Source: Bacteroidota bacterium (GTDB taxonomy: Bacteria > Bacteroidota > Bacteroidia > Flavobacteriales > Flavobacteriaceae). Taken from it: a DNA stretch of 8,027 bases. Below are positions 1 through 7,946 of the stretch, one piece after another. Under the pieces are notes generated by a model. It worked only from the letters and a program-made list of their open reading frames with translations. It was not told the origin of the DNA and did not search any database. Location: NCBI GenBank assembly GCA_023437485.1, contig JAEZGB010000085.1:1-8027 (forward strand). Reading direction: 5' to 3'. Position numbers and translations under genes: made by a program. Numbering within the stretch: position 1 is the first letter of the stretch; each line of letters begins with the position of its first letter.

Positions 1-1041
1 ATCGTAATCAACGCCAGCCACATAAATACCGTCGTAGTAGTCAAAAAAACTGGTTTCAGGGAACGAAAGCGAAATGACCGGCACATCAAAGCGCGCATTT
101 CCCAGTGGATGCACAAAATAGGTTCGGGTCACGATGGGACTGGGAATCGAACCTTCTTTTATCGCGCGGGCCTTGACCACCGTACCTTTAAATACAGGGT
201 TGTCTGGGAAGTAGTAACTGGGGTCAAAGCTATAGGTTGATGAAGTCCACGACAATTTATTGGTTTGCGGAGTCCTGTCGGCAATTTCGATGGGCGCCGA
301 ATATTGGTGGCTGGTATAGCTCTGGGTCAGGAATGGCCCGGTAGGGTGAAAGGGTTGTTCCGAATAGGAATTTTTGTATTGATAGGTTGTACCTGAAAGA
401 TTGTTGATATCGGGATCGGAACCGTCCAGCGTATAGATGATAGTTGCTTCGGGGTCAGGCGATGTGATGGTCAGGTTGAATGATGAGGTGTAAAAGCCGG
501 CTGTGTGTGAAAACACCGGCGGCGATAGTTCAGCGCCCGTTCCCGAGGATGCGTTTTGTGCCGCAGGGGTGACATTGGTAAAAATCACGAACGGCCCCGT
601 CCCGTTGGGCAACCTCCCAAATGATTGGTTGGATTGCAAATCGGCGGCGGGGGATTGGTCAACGGTTGATCCCTGTGCATTGGTCAGGGTAATTTCTTCA
701 CCGGAGGCACTGATCTTCCAGTTGGTATGCAATGGGCTTCCGGGCACCGTGCGGTTCTTATCGGAACACCAAATGAGCATGTATTGGCCCGGGCCGATGC
801 TGACGTTTGGAAAAACCCACTTGAACGGCGACGACGGCGAATCAGAAAGGCCGTAACCATTCAGGTTTACCGATGTTGATCCGGTATTGTAAAGTTCTAC
901 CCAGTCTTCATAGCTACCGTCTTCGTCAGTATTTATGGAGTTGTTGGAGGCCAATATTTCATTGATGACTACACCTTGCGCCGCTGCCGAAAAACCGCGT
1001 GAAAGGATTGCCAATAAGAGCAGTAAGGTAATTTTTTTCAT
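1..1041 (-). CDS. Secreted lamin-tail/CotH kinase family protein, third copy, 3' end cut by window edge
   Basis: This gene is partial: 347 codons read open from ATG at 1041 to position 1 with no stop, so the C-terminal two thirds lie outside the window. Residues 1-21 form a signal peptide (MKK, a run of leucines, then AAA before Q22). A lamin-tail domain follows at about 22-160, with the VINEILASNNS opening, a DWVELYN strand and the WCSDKNR segment that holds the only cysteine visible. Residues 183-310 resemble the chitobiase/beta-hexosaminidase C-terminal module (IIYTLDGSDP, then FKGTVVKARAIKEG). The CotH domain starts at about 316 (DVPVISLSF, DGIYVAGVDYD) and is interrupted by the edge. The visible part aligns with the neighbouring upstream paralog from residue 1 to 347 without net length change. 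I chose this ATG because it directly precedes the signal peptide; the leader is AT-rich with no Shine-Dalgarno motif, as is usual in Bacteroidetes. By homology the missing part should hold the kinase core and a T9SS tail, but this cannot be seen here. Confidence 0.95.
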   Translation of the reverse strand, partial: MKKITLLLLLAILSRGFSAAAQGVVINEILASNNSINTDEDGSYEDWVELYNTGSTSVNLNGYGLSDSPSSPFKWVFPNVSIGPGQYMLIWCSDKNRTVPGSPLHTNWKISASGEEITLTNAQGSTVDQSPAADLQSNQSFGRLPNGTGPFVIFTNVTPAAQNASSGTGAELSPPVFSHTAGFYTSSFNLTITSPDPEATIIYTLDGSDPDINNLSGTTYQYKNSYSEQPFHPTGPFLTQSYTSHQYSAPIEIADRTPQTNKLSWTSSTYSFDPSYYFPDNPVFKGTVVKARAIKEGSIPSPIVTRTYFVHPLGNARFDVPVISLSFPETSFFDYYDGIYVAGVDYD

Positions 1042-1204
1042 TGCAATTTCTTTTTCAGGCACAAGATAACAATTGCGCCATTTAAGCTCGTTTTTAGTCG
1101 GTATATGGATGCTTTTGAACGATAAATGGATTTCTTTAAGACATTTTGTGAAACCCAAAAGGGGCAGATTGTACTCCACCCCTTTCACAATCTATTTTAG
1201 CATC
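1042..1204. other. 163-nt spacer between second and third gene
   Basis: This is non-coding. Read on the minus strand it runs from the TAA of the second gene to the ATG of the third. It contains an imperfect inverted repeat near its upstream end (listed separately). A very weak -7-like octamer, TATCTTGT, lies at 1068-1061, 19 bases before the start, and matches six of eight positions of the Bacteroidetes TAnnTTTG box. I see no matching TTTG at about -33. The last bases before the ATG are purine-rich (GAAAAAGAAA). The length is enough for a separate promoter, so the third gene may be expressed independently of the first two; this is inference. Confidence 0.6.
1146..1190. repeat. Imperfect inverted repeat, possible mRNA hairpin or weak terminator
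   Basis: Arms TTGTGAAA (1146-1153) and TTTCACAA (1183-1190) are perfect 8-bp complements. Inside them GGGG (1161-1164) faces CCCC (1179-1182), giving a 12-bp stem with a 7-nt bulge (1154-1160) and a 14-nt loop. A competing pairing uses AAAGGGG (1158-1164) with CCCCTTT (1179-1185), so two folds exclude each other. It lies 15 bases past the stop codon of the second gene. On the minus strand the full stem is followed by AATGTC rather than a T tract, so it is not a classical intrinsic terminator. It could protect the 3' end, attenuate read-through into the third gene, or be incidental. Confidence 0.5.
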
Positions 1205-4200
1205 TTATTTCTTGCTGATCTTCTTAACATGAACGGCCTGGCCCTGCTTTAATTGGAGCAGGTATAACCCACGTGAGAGTCCGTCCACGGAGATAGATTG
1301 CCCCGGCTGTACCGAACCTTTTTTGACCAACCTGCCGTCAAGCGCAAAAATCGAGAAATTTGCCTCCTGCGAGAGCCCGTCTATAAACATGGTCGAAACC
1401 ACCGGGTTAGGATAGACCGTGACACCTGGAATATCGATTGATGGTACTGAAAGTTCTTCCTCGGTGGCGCGCGCCGAAATATTGTTGAAAGTGATCCTGT
1501 TGCCGTTGTCCACTTCCATATTCGATCCGGTAAATCGCAGGCGCACCTTGAAATTTGCATTGTGGTTGGCCGCGTCAATGCCGGTAAAATCGGTTTCAAA
1601 AACCTGATAGGCCGATGTCAGCGGCATGTTGGAAGCGATCCCGGCGGTAGTCCATTGCGGCTCGCCGGCCGTTGTGGAATAGTCGATGGCAATTGCAGTC
1701 GCGTTGGTCCCTTCGTTCATCGCGGCAAAGGCGAATGAGATGTCGCGATAGCCCAATGTGGGCAGGTTAAAGATCATTGTATTTTGGTTACTGCCAGAGT
1801 GCAGCGGTTCCTTAATTTGGATTCCGCGCATGTTGGTATTGGCAAATGCAATGTTGTTGTTGGCCTCCGGAATATAGTTTAGTGGTGTCGGCGCGTTGCG
1901 TCGTTCCATGGAAGCTTTGCGCCAAAATGGGCTGGCCGACGTAAATGGATATCCCACAAGCGATGATTCGTAATTTAAAACCGCGTCCTGGCCCGTAGCT
2001 TCGTAGGTGGCCTGAATGCTTTCAAGAGGCGTGTCATTGACGATGTTGTTATCCATCAACCAGAAATAGACCGGCTCGTTTTCAGCAGGCGTGGTATCCG
2101 GTATAAAGTGTGCGGTTGCCGAAAAAGCTTCGGCCGATGTAACCACGATTTCGGGATCGGTGCTGTCTGAGACGCCGGTCCAGTGACTAAACACATAGCC
2201 TTCCATAGCCACGGCTTTGAGCGTAACAGGAATATTTGAGAAGTAAATTCCGCTCCATGGATATGGGTTACCCTCAATCCCGTCAGTACCGTTCTTTACG
2301 TCGATGGTGTTCACCTTCACAAATCCGTGGTCGGCATCCGAAACGTCAACGGTGACATCAATGTTGTTGGCAATCTCGAATTTGGAACGGATGTGGTCCC
2401 TTTGAAACACAGGGCGCTGTTGCGCAAAATCGACCTGCTCCTGCAAATACGAGTTCCAGTCCCATGCGGTTGGGGCATCCCAACGCGCAATCTGCTCAGG
2501 CATTTCAGGTTCTATCACTGATTTCATTTCATCCATCATCCCAATCACCCTGTCAGTGAGGAAGGTAGTGTTGAGCAAGTCGGCAAAACGGTTGATAAAG
2601 TGATTCTTAAAATCCGGATTCTCCAGCATCTTTCTCAATAGCAGTGTGGACCACGCCGGATTTGGCCAGGAAGGGCCGTTGGTAGCAGTAGCTGCCGCCA
2701 GGCTATTGAGCGCAATGTTGTGTGATCGGGTGGCAAAGGTCGCGTCAAGGTCGTGCGCGAGCCATCTCCACCTTCCGTCATGCCCAAAAGGCGCGTTGGC
2801 GTCATAGGTGACCTTTTTTCGCCATCTGGCTACGTTGTTCCCCGGCCAGTCAATGTTCTGGAAAAAGATGTTTGAAATGTAATAATCGGCAAAACTATCG
2901 GGATCCATCTGCGTAGTGATGTAATCGTAGTTGCTTTGGGTGGCCATCGAATTGTTGCTCACAAAATTGTACATCGCCTGCCAATGGACGTTGTCGCCTT
3001 CTTCCACCGTGTTATAATTGGCCGTGATGTCCAGCTCGCCATCGGGAATGTTGTAAACCCGCTTGAAGTAATTGTTGTCAAATTTGTCGCGCAGGTTAAG
3101 GATGCCCCAGTACTCGCCATTGAGAAAGGTGATGGTAGGCTGATAATCCTTGATAAGCACGTTTAGGTTCTTGATCAACCTGTGAATAAAGGCGTCGCGG
3201 AATAGCGTTTCGTAAAAATCAGCGCCTGAATTCCGCAAAAGCAAACGGTCAAAATTGGTAGGCTGCCCCGGGAAAAAGGCGTAGTCCATATCGCCGTCAC
3301 CGTACTGATCACGGGCATAAATCTTGAGCGATTTGTTTTGCCACTCACGCGATGATCCGCCGTGAATCCTTATCCCCACGTTTTGATTGATCACCTGTTC
3401 GCCGTTTACAAAATAGGTAAAGTTCGCCTCGCGCTCGTGCTCCATATCGCGGCGGTAAAAGTTGCCGGTATTTTCGATGCCGTGGTGTTGCAAATCGGGA
3501 TTTGCCGTGCGCCAGTTGTCAAAGTCCACGCCGGCCACGTAAATTCCGTCTTCATAGTCATACAGTTGATTTTCGCTGATGGAAAGCGATACCACCGGAA
3601 GCGAGAATCGGTTGGCACCCTCAGGCGTCACAAAATAAGTCTTGCTGATGGCTTTTGCCGACAGCGCTCCCGGCTTGACCACCTTGGCCCGGATCACGGT
3701 TCCCTTAAAAATTGGGAAACCCGGCAAATAATATGGATCAAGGTGCATGGTCGATGAGATCATTGAAATGTCATTGGGCTCACTGGTGCGGTCAACAATA
3801 TCAATGGGCGCCGAATAAGGCAGCGTCGCAAATGACTGGGTCAGCATGGGGCCAAACGGATCGCCCGGGTCTTCGGGATAGGAATTTTTGTAATTGTAGG
3901 TTACCCCGCCAATGTTGGCTTCTTCGGGCTCAGAGCCGTCGGTGGTATAAATGATGGAAGCCCCCGGAACATTGGTGGTTAATGTCAGTGTAAAAGCGCC
4001 GGTGTAAAAACCGCCCTCGTGCGAAAATTCCGGCTCGGGAAGCACCTCCGAGTACCCCATATCGCCATTCGCGGCGCCGGGCGTGATGTCGGCAAAAAAC
4101 ATAAAGTTTCCGGTGCCGTTTGGAATGCGGCCATAGGAAAGGTCTTCAGGTATCTGAACTGCAGGCGATTGATCTACTACGGCCTGCGCGGCATCGGTCA

Positions 4201-4558
4201 GGGTAATCATTTCACCGGAGGCACTGATTTTCCAATTGGTATGCAGCGGATTCGCCGGATTGGTCCTGTCCTTGTCTGAACACCAGATCAACAGGTAGCT
4301 TCCGGGCTGCATGGTTACCGCGGGGAATACCCATTTGTGTGGAATTGCCGGGTCATCGGTAAGGCCAAACCCGGCAAGGTTTACGGCTTCGCTGCCATAA
4401 TTGTGGAGCTCTACCCAATCTTCGTGATCGCCGTCCTCATCAGTATTGGCGTTGTTGTTGGACGAAAGGATTTCATTGATGCCGATTGTTTGCGCGTTTG
4501 CCGATAACTGGAACATCAGGGCAAGTGCCGCCAGTTGCAGGGCGAATTTTATTTTCAT
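1205..4558 (-). CDS. Secreted lamin-tail/CotH kinase family protein with T9SS sorting domain, second copy
   Basis: Complete, 1117 aa. Residues 1-22 are a signal peptide ending ANA before Q23. A lamin-tail domain spans about 23-160 (DEDGDHEDWVELHNYG). A chitobiase-C-terminal-like beta-sandwich spans about 184-310 (ASIIYTTDGSEP; FKGTVIRAKVVKPG). The CotH kinase domain spans about 316-665. Candidate active-site residues are K409 in the WQNKSLK strand, the GEYWGILNLRD motif at 481-491, D570 and N575 in DWPGNN, and the metal-binding-like HDLD at 602-605. An InlB-repeat-like domain covers about 733-820 (VTLKAVAMEGYVFSHWTG). A jelly-roll-like region of unknown ligand covers about 825-1030. A type A T9SS tail covers 1046-1117 (VTVYPNP start, LDGRLVKKG, LSRGLYLLQL, lysine-rich end). 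The family is known for CotH of Bacillus, which phosphorylates spore-coat proteins; phosphorylation of surface or secreted proteins here is inferred. The frame is open upstream to 4657, but that extension overlaps the preceding gene and would bury the signal peptide, so ATG at 4558 is preferred. The gene starts 31 nt after the first gene and is probably co-transcribed with it. Confidence 0.95.
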   Translation of the reverse strand: MKIKFALQLAALALMFQLSANAQTIGINEILSSNNNANTDEDGDHEDWVELHNYGSEAVNLAGFGLTDDPAIPHKWVFPAVTMQPGSYLLIWCSDKDRTNPANPLHTNWKISASGEMITLTDAAQAVVDQSPAVQIPEDLSYGRIPNGTGNFMFFADITPGAANGDMGYSEVLPEPEFSHEGGFYTGAFTLTLTTNVPGASIIYTTDGSEPEEANIGGVTYNYKNSYPEDPGDPFGPMLTQSFATLPYSAPIDIVDRTSEPNDISMISSTMHLDPYYLPGFPIFKGTVIRAKVVKPGALSAKAISKTYFVTPEGANRFSLPVVSLSISENQLYDYEDGIYVAGVDFDNWRTANPDLQHHGIENTGNFYRRDMEHEREANFTYFVNGEQVINQNVGIRIHGGSSREWQNKSLKIYARDQYGDGDMDYAFFPGQPTNFDRLLLRNSGADFYETLFRDAFIHRLIKNLNVLIKDYQPTITFLNGEYWGILNLRDKFDNNYFKRVYNIPDGELDITANYNTVEEGDNVHWQAMYNFVSNNSMATQSNYDYITTQMDPDSFADYYISNIFFQNIDWPGNNVARWRKKVTYDANAPFGHDGRWRWLAHDLDATFATRSHNIALNSLAAATATNGPSWPNPAWSTLLLRKMLENPDFKNHFINRFADLLNTTFLTDRVIGMMDEMKSVIEPEMPEQIARWDAPTAWDWNSYLQEQVDFAQQRPVFQRDHIRSKFEIANNIDVTVDVSDADHGFVKVNTIDVKNGTDGIEGNPYPWSGIYFSNIPVTLKAVAMEGYVFSHWTGVSDSTDPEIVVTSAEAFSATAHFIPDTTPAENEPVYFWLMDNNIVNDTPLESIQATYEATGQDAVLNYESSLVGYPFTSASPFWRKASMERRNAPTPLNYIPEANNNIAFANTNMRGIQIKEPLHSGSNQNTMIFNLPTLGYRDISFAFAAMNEGTNATAIAIDYSTTAGEPQWTTAGIASNMPLTSAYQVFETDFTGIDAANHNANFKVRLRFTGSNMEVDNGNRITFNNISARATEEELSVPSIDIPGVTVYPNPVVSTMFIDGLSQEANFSIFALDGRLVKKGSVQPGQSISVDGLSRGLYLLQLKQGQAVHVKKISKK

Positions 4559-4589
4559 GGTTCTTTTTAAAATGGCCGTAGGAAGCCGG
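4559..4589 (-). other. 31-nt intergenic gap, likely intra-operon
   Basis: On the minus strand this runs from the TAA of the first gene (4592-4590) to the ATG of the second at 4558. It ends in an A-rich stretch, TTTTAAAAAGAACC, directly before the start codon, typical of Bacteroidetes leaders that lack a Shine-Dalgarno. There is no room for a terminator plus promoter, and I see no stem-loop with a T tract. Co-transcription of the first and second genes is therefore the simplest reading. Confidence 0.65.
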
Positions 4590-7500
4590 TTATTTCTTGA
4601 TGATCTTAATGGTCTGTTTTGAATCGGAAGCCGAAACCTGCAGAAGGTATATCCCACTGCTCATTCCTGAAAGTGATATCTGTCCGTTTTGTGCGATTTC
4701 ACCTGTCCTTACCGTGCGGCCGTCCAACGTGTGGAGGGTGTAGTTGGCGGTAGATTCCAATCCTGAAATATTGACAAAATCACCGGCAGGGTTGGGGTAG
4801 GCAAACATTTTGGCAAAAGTGTTTTCGCCAACCGACAGCTGTTGTTCCGTGCCCATCACCGAAATGTTGTTAAAGGTGATGCGGTTGCCGTTATCCACTT
4901 CCATGTCAGTACCCGCAAACCTGAGCCTGATCTTGAAATTCGGGTTGTTGTTGGCAGCGGTGATTGCAGAGAAATCCGTTTGGAAAACCTGGTACGCCGA
5001 AGACAATGGCATAGTGCCCGTGATTCCCGCGGAAGTCCAGGCCGGCGTGCCCTCGTTGGTCGCGTAATCAATCAGGATTCCGGTTGCATTGGTGCCTTCA
5101 TTGACCGCCGCAAACGCGAATTTGATATCCTCAAAACCGGTTGTCGGGAAGCTAAAGACCATGGTGTTCTGATTAGATCCGGTGTGCAACGGCTCAGTGA
5201 TCTGCAACCCGCGCATGTTGCTGTTGGCAAACGGGATGTTATTATTGGCTTCCGGAATGTAATTGAGCGGCGTCGGGTTATTGCGGCGCTCCATTGAAGC
5301 CTTGCGCCAATTAGGGCTTGCGGAAGTGAACGGATATCCCACCAATGACGAGGTGTAATTGATAACGCCGTCCAATTGCCCAATTTCAAATGACGAGTTA
5401 AGCGATGTAAGCGGCGTATCGTTCGGGATCGTGTTGTCCATCATCCAATAATATATTGGCTCGCTTTGCGCCGGGGCTGTATCAGGGACAAACACCGCGG
5501 TAACTGAAAACGCATTGGCCGACGAAACCGAAATCTCTTCCTGAGAACTGGTGTTGGCGCCTGTCCAGTGGCTAAAGACATAACCGTCCTTGGCTACTGC
5601 TTTTAGCGTGACCGGAATGTTTGAAAAATAGATTCCGGTCCACGGGTAGGTATCGGCGGGGATTCCGGGCGTGGTGGGAACAATATCAATGGTGTTGATG
5701 CGGATATAGCCATGCGCCGGGTCTGAAACATTGAGCGTCACGTCGATATTGCTATCAATGTCAAATTTCCCGCGAATGTGGTCCCTTTGGTACACAGGGC
5801 GTTCCTGCGCAAAAGTGTGAACAATGTTGATGCTCTGATTCCACCAGCCGTAGCTTGTGCCGTCCCAGCGGGCCAGGTGCTCCTGGATTTCCGGTTGGAT
5901 GACGCTTTTCATGGCAAGTGATTGCTCGATCACGCGCTCGGCTTTTAAATATGAATTGAGCAAGTCGGCGAAGCGATTTATAAAATCAATTTTGAAATCT
6001 TCATTGGTAAGCAGCGAGCGCAGCACCAGTGTGGCAAAAGGAGGGTTTGGGTATTCAGGCCCGTTTGGCTCGGTGGCAAATTCAAGGGTATTGTGATCGT
6101 TTACATCCAGCGATGCCCCAAATGCCGAATCGGTATCTTTCATCGCTGTGCGCCAGCGGCCGTCATGCCCATAGGGAGCGTTGGGGTCAAATGCGGTGCG
6201 CTTACGCCAGAACTCGGTGTTCCATCCCGGCCAGTCAACGTTTTCAAGATAGATATTTGAAATGTAGTAATCGCGGAAGTTCTCAACATCAAGCTGCGTC
6301 TGGATATAATCAAAATTTGACTGCGTGGCCAGGGTGTTGTTCTCCATAAATTCGGCCATTTCCTGCCAGTGGTCGTTATCGCCCTCGGCTACCATCAAAG
6401 CATCTTCCAGCAAATCGAGTTCGTCTTCGTCAATGTTGTACACATTTTCAAAGTAGAACTTGTCATACCGCTCCCGAAGGTTCAATATGCCCCAATACTC
6501 GCCATTGACAAAAGTGATGGTGGGCTGGTAGGCCTGGGTTTCCAAAAAGTCGCTAACCAGTGATTGCGCCAGCGCATCGCGGTACATCGTCATGAAAAAA
6601 TCACTCCCTGAATTCCTAAGGAGCAGGCGGTTGAACTTGTCGAGGGACTCGTTCTGAAAAAATTGATAATCAAAGTCGTCGTCGCCGTACTCGTCACGTG
6701 CCACAAGCCTGAGCGATTTGCTTTGCCAGGCGCGGGTTGCGCCACCATTGACGCGAAGGCCAATATCCTGGTTTATGACCTCCTGGCCGTTGACAAAATA
6801 TTCAAGGTGCGCAGGCCTTTCAGACGGGTCACCAGTGCGGCGGTAGTTGGCGTCGGCATTGTAATAATCAGCATCGACGGTTGGGTTTGCAGCGCGCCAT
6901 TGGTCAAAGTCGACGCCGGCCACAAAAATTCCTTCGTTATATTCAAAAAGTTTATCCTCGCTGATGGCAAGTGAAACCACCGGAAGCGAAAATTCGTCGG
7001 CACCGGCGGGAGACACAAAAAACGTCCTGGTCATGGTAGGGCTGTCCAGCGCGCCGGGCTTGACAGTTTTGGCGCGTACCACGGTTCCCTTGAAGATATT
7101 GGAAGTAGGGAAATAGTCAGGATCATGGTGATGCGTAGATGAAATCGCGGCCAGTTTGTTTGGTTGCGAGGTCCGGTTGACGATATTGATCGGCCCCGTA
7201 TATTGAAGCGTTTCATAACTCTGGGTAATCATCGGACCGGGAGCTTGCCCCGCGAGTTCCGCATATGAATTGCGGTACTGGTAGGTCTGGCCGCCCGAAA
7301 GGTTGGCCTCAATGGGTTCTGATCCATCCAGCGTATAAATGATCGATGCCCCCGGAACGGTGGTTGAGATTGTAAGGTCAAAAGCCGATGTGTAGAAACC
7401 GCCCGATGCAGACATTGTTGGCGGAGGCAGGATTTCGCTGTAACCGGTTGAGAAGTTTTGTGCCGAAGGCGTCACGTTCACCATGTACATGAACGGCCCT

Positions 7501-7946
7501 GTGCCGTTTGGAACTCGGCCCCAGGAAATATCGGAGCCGATAGCAGGCATCTCCACCTGCGAGACCATTGCCCCAGAGGCATTGGAAAGCGTAATGGTTT
7601 CGCCCGACGCGCTTATTTTCCAATTGGTGTGCAGCGGGCTCCCGGCCACGGCGCGGTCTTTATCGGAACACCAGACCAGCATGTATGAATTCGCAGGCAT
7701 GGTGACATTTGGGAAAACCCATTTGAGTGGATTTGCGGCGTCGTCCGAAAGGCCGAAACCGTTAAGGTTCACCGCCGTTCCGGAATTATTGAAAAGCTCC
7801 ACCCAGTCGCCATTTTCGCCATCCTCGTCAACGTTCACTGACGTATTCGAGGCCAGTACTTCATTGATTACCAATCCCTGGGCAGATGCGGGTGTGGCAA
7901 AGAAAGACATTAAGGCGGCGATTAGAATTGGTGTAATTTTTCTCAT
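4590..7946 (-). CDS. Secreted lamin-tail/CotH kinase family protein with T9SS sorting domain, first copy
   Basis: Complete, 1118 aa, one residue longer than the following paralog and colinear with it. Residues 1-22 are a signal peptide (MRK, hydrophobic core, ASA before Q23). The lamin-tail domain is at about 24-160 (ENGDWVELFNNSG, WCSDKDR with the sole cysteine). The chitobiase-C-terminal-like module is at about 184-310 (ASIIYTLDGSEP; FKGTVVRAKTVKPG). The CotH kinase domain is at about 316-665, with K410 in WQSKSLR, the GEYWGILNLRE motif at 482-492, D571 and N576 in DWPGWN, and KDTD at 603-606 followed by SAFG. It keeps both aspartates of the acidic motif but has threonine where the family, and the next gene, have leucine. 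An InlB-repeat-like domain is at about 733-821, a jelly-roll-like region at about 825-1030, and a T9SS type A tail at 1047-1118 (FAYPNPAGDF, LDGRTVRTG, MSSGIYLLQV, lysine-rich end). The predicted location is outside the outer membrane. Protein phosphorylation is inferred from the family; the substrate is unknown. ATG at 7946 directly precedes the signal peptide. Confidence 0.95.
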   Translation of the reverse strand: MRKITPILIAALMSFFATPASAQGLVINEVLASNTSVNVDEDGENGDWVELFNNSGTAVNLNGFGLSDDAANPLKWVFPNVTMPANSYMLVWCSDKDRAVAGSPLHTNWKISASGETITLSNASGAMVSQVEMPAIGSDISWGRVPNGTGPFMYMVNVTPSAQNFSTGYSEILPPPTMSASGGFYTSAFDLTISTTVPGASIIYTLDGSEPIEANLSGGQTYQYRNSYAELAGQAPGPMITQSYETLQYTGPINIVNRTSQPNKLAAISSTHHHDPDYFPTSNIFKGTVVRAKTVKPGALDSPTMTRTFFVSPAGADEFSLPVVSLAISEDKLFEYNEGIFVAGVDFDQWRAANPTVDADYYNADANYRRTGDPSERPAHLEYFVNGQEVINQDIGLRVNGGATRAWQSKSLRLVARDEYGDDDFDYQFFQNESLDKFNRLLLRNSGSDFFMTMYRDALAQSLVSDFLETQAYQPTITFVNGEYWGILNLRERYDKFYFENVYNIDEDELDLLEDALMVAEGDNDHWQEMAEFMENNTLATQSNFDYIQTQLDVENFRDYYISNIYLENVDWPGWNTEFWRKRTAFDPNAPYGHDGRWRTAMKDTDSAFGASLDVNDHNTLEFATEPNGPEYPNPPFATLVLRSLLTNEDFKIDFINRFADLLNSYLKAERVIEQSLAMKSVIQPEIQEHLARWDGTSYGWWNQSINIVHTFAQERPVYQRDHIRGKFDIDSNIDVTLNVSDPAHGYIRINTIDIVPTTPGIPADTYPWTGIYFSNIPVTLKAVAKDGYVFSHWTGANTSSQEEISVSSANAFSVTAVFVPDTAPAQSEPIYYWMMDNTIPNDTPLTSLNSSFEIGQLDGVINYTSSLVGYPFTSASPNWRKASMERRNNPTPLNYIPEANNNIPFANSNMRGLQITEPLHTGSNQNTMVFSFPTTGFEDIKFAFAAVNEGTNATGILIDYATNEGTPAWTSAGITGTMPLSSAYQVFQTDFSAITAANNNPNFKIRLRFAGTDMEVDNGNRITFNNISVMGTEQQLSVGENTFAKMFAYPNPAGDFVNISGLESTANYTLHTLDGRTVRTGEIAQNGQISLSGMSSGIYLLQVSASDSKQTIKIIKK

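Noticed and set aside
3362..3757. A 131-codon open frame on the plus strand
   Set aside because: It is antisense to the CotH domain of the second gene, whose frame is supported by clear family motifs; the composition is that of a shadow frame.
4559..4657. A longer start for the second gene at 4657, adding 33 residues
   Set aside because: The extension overlaps the end of the first gene, is arginine-rich and would place the clear signal peptide internally. The ATG at 4558 gives a normal secretion signal.
4842..5297. A 151-codon open frame on the plus strand
   Set aside because: It is antisense to the conserved jelly-roll region of the first gene and has no leader, no known motif and atypical composition.
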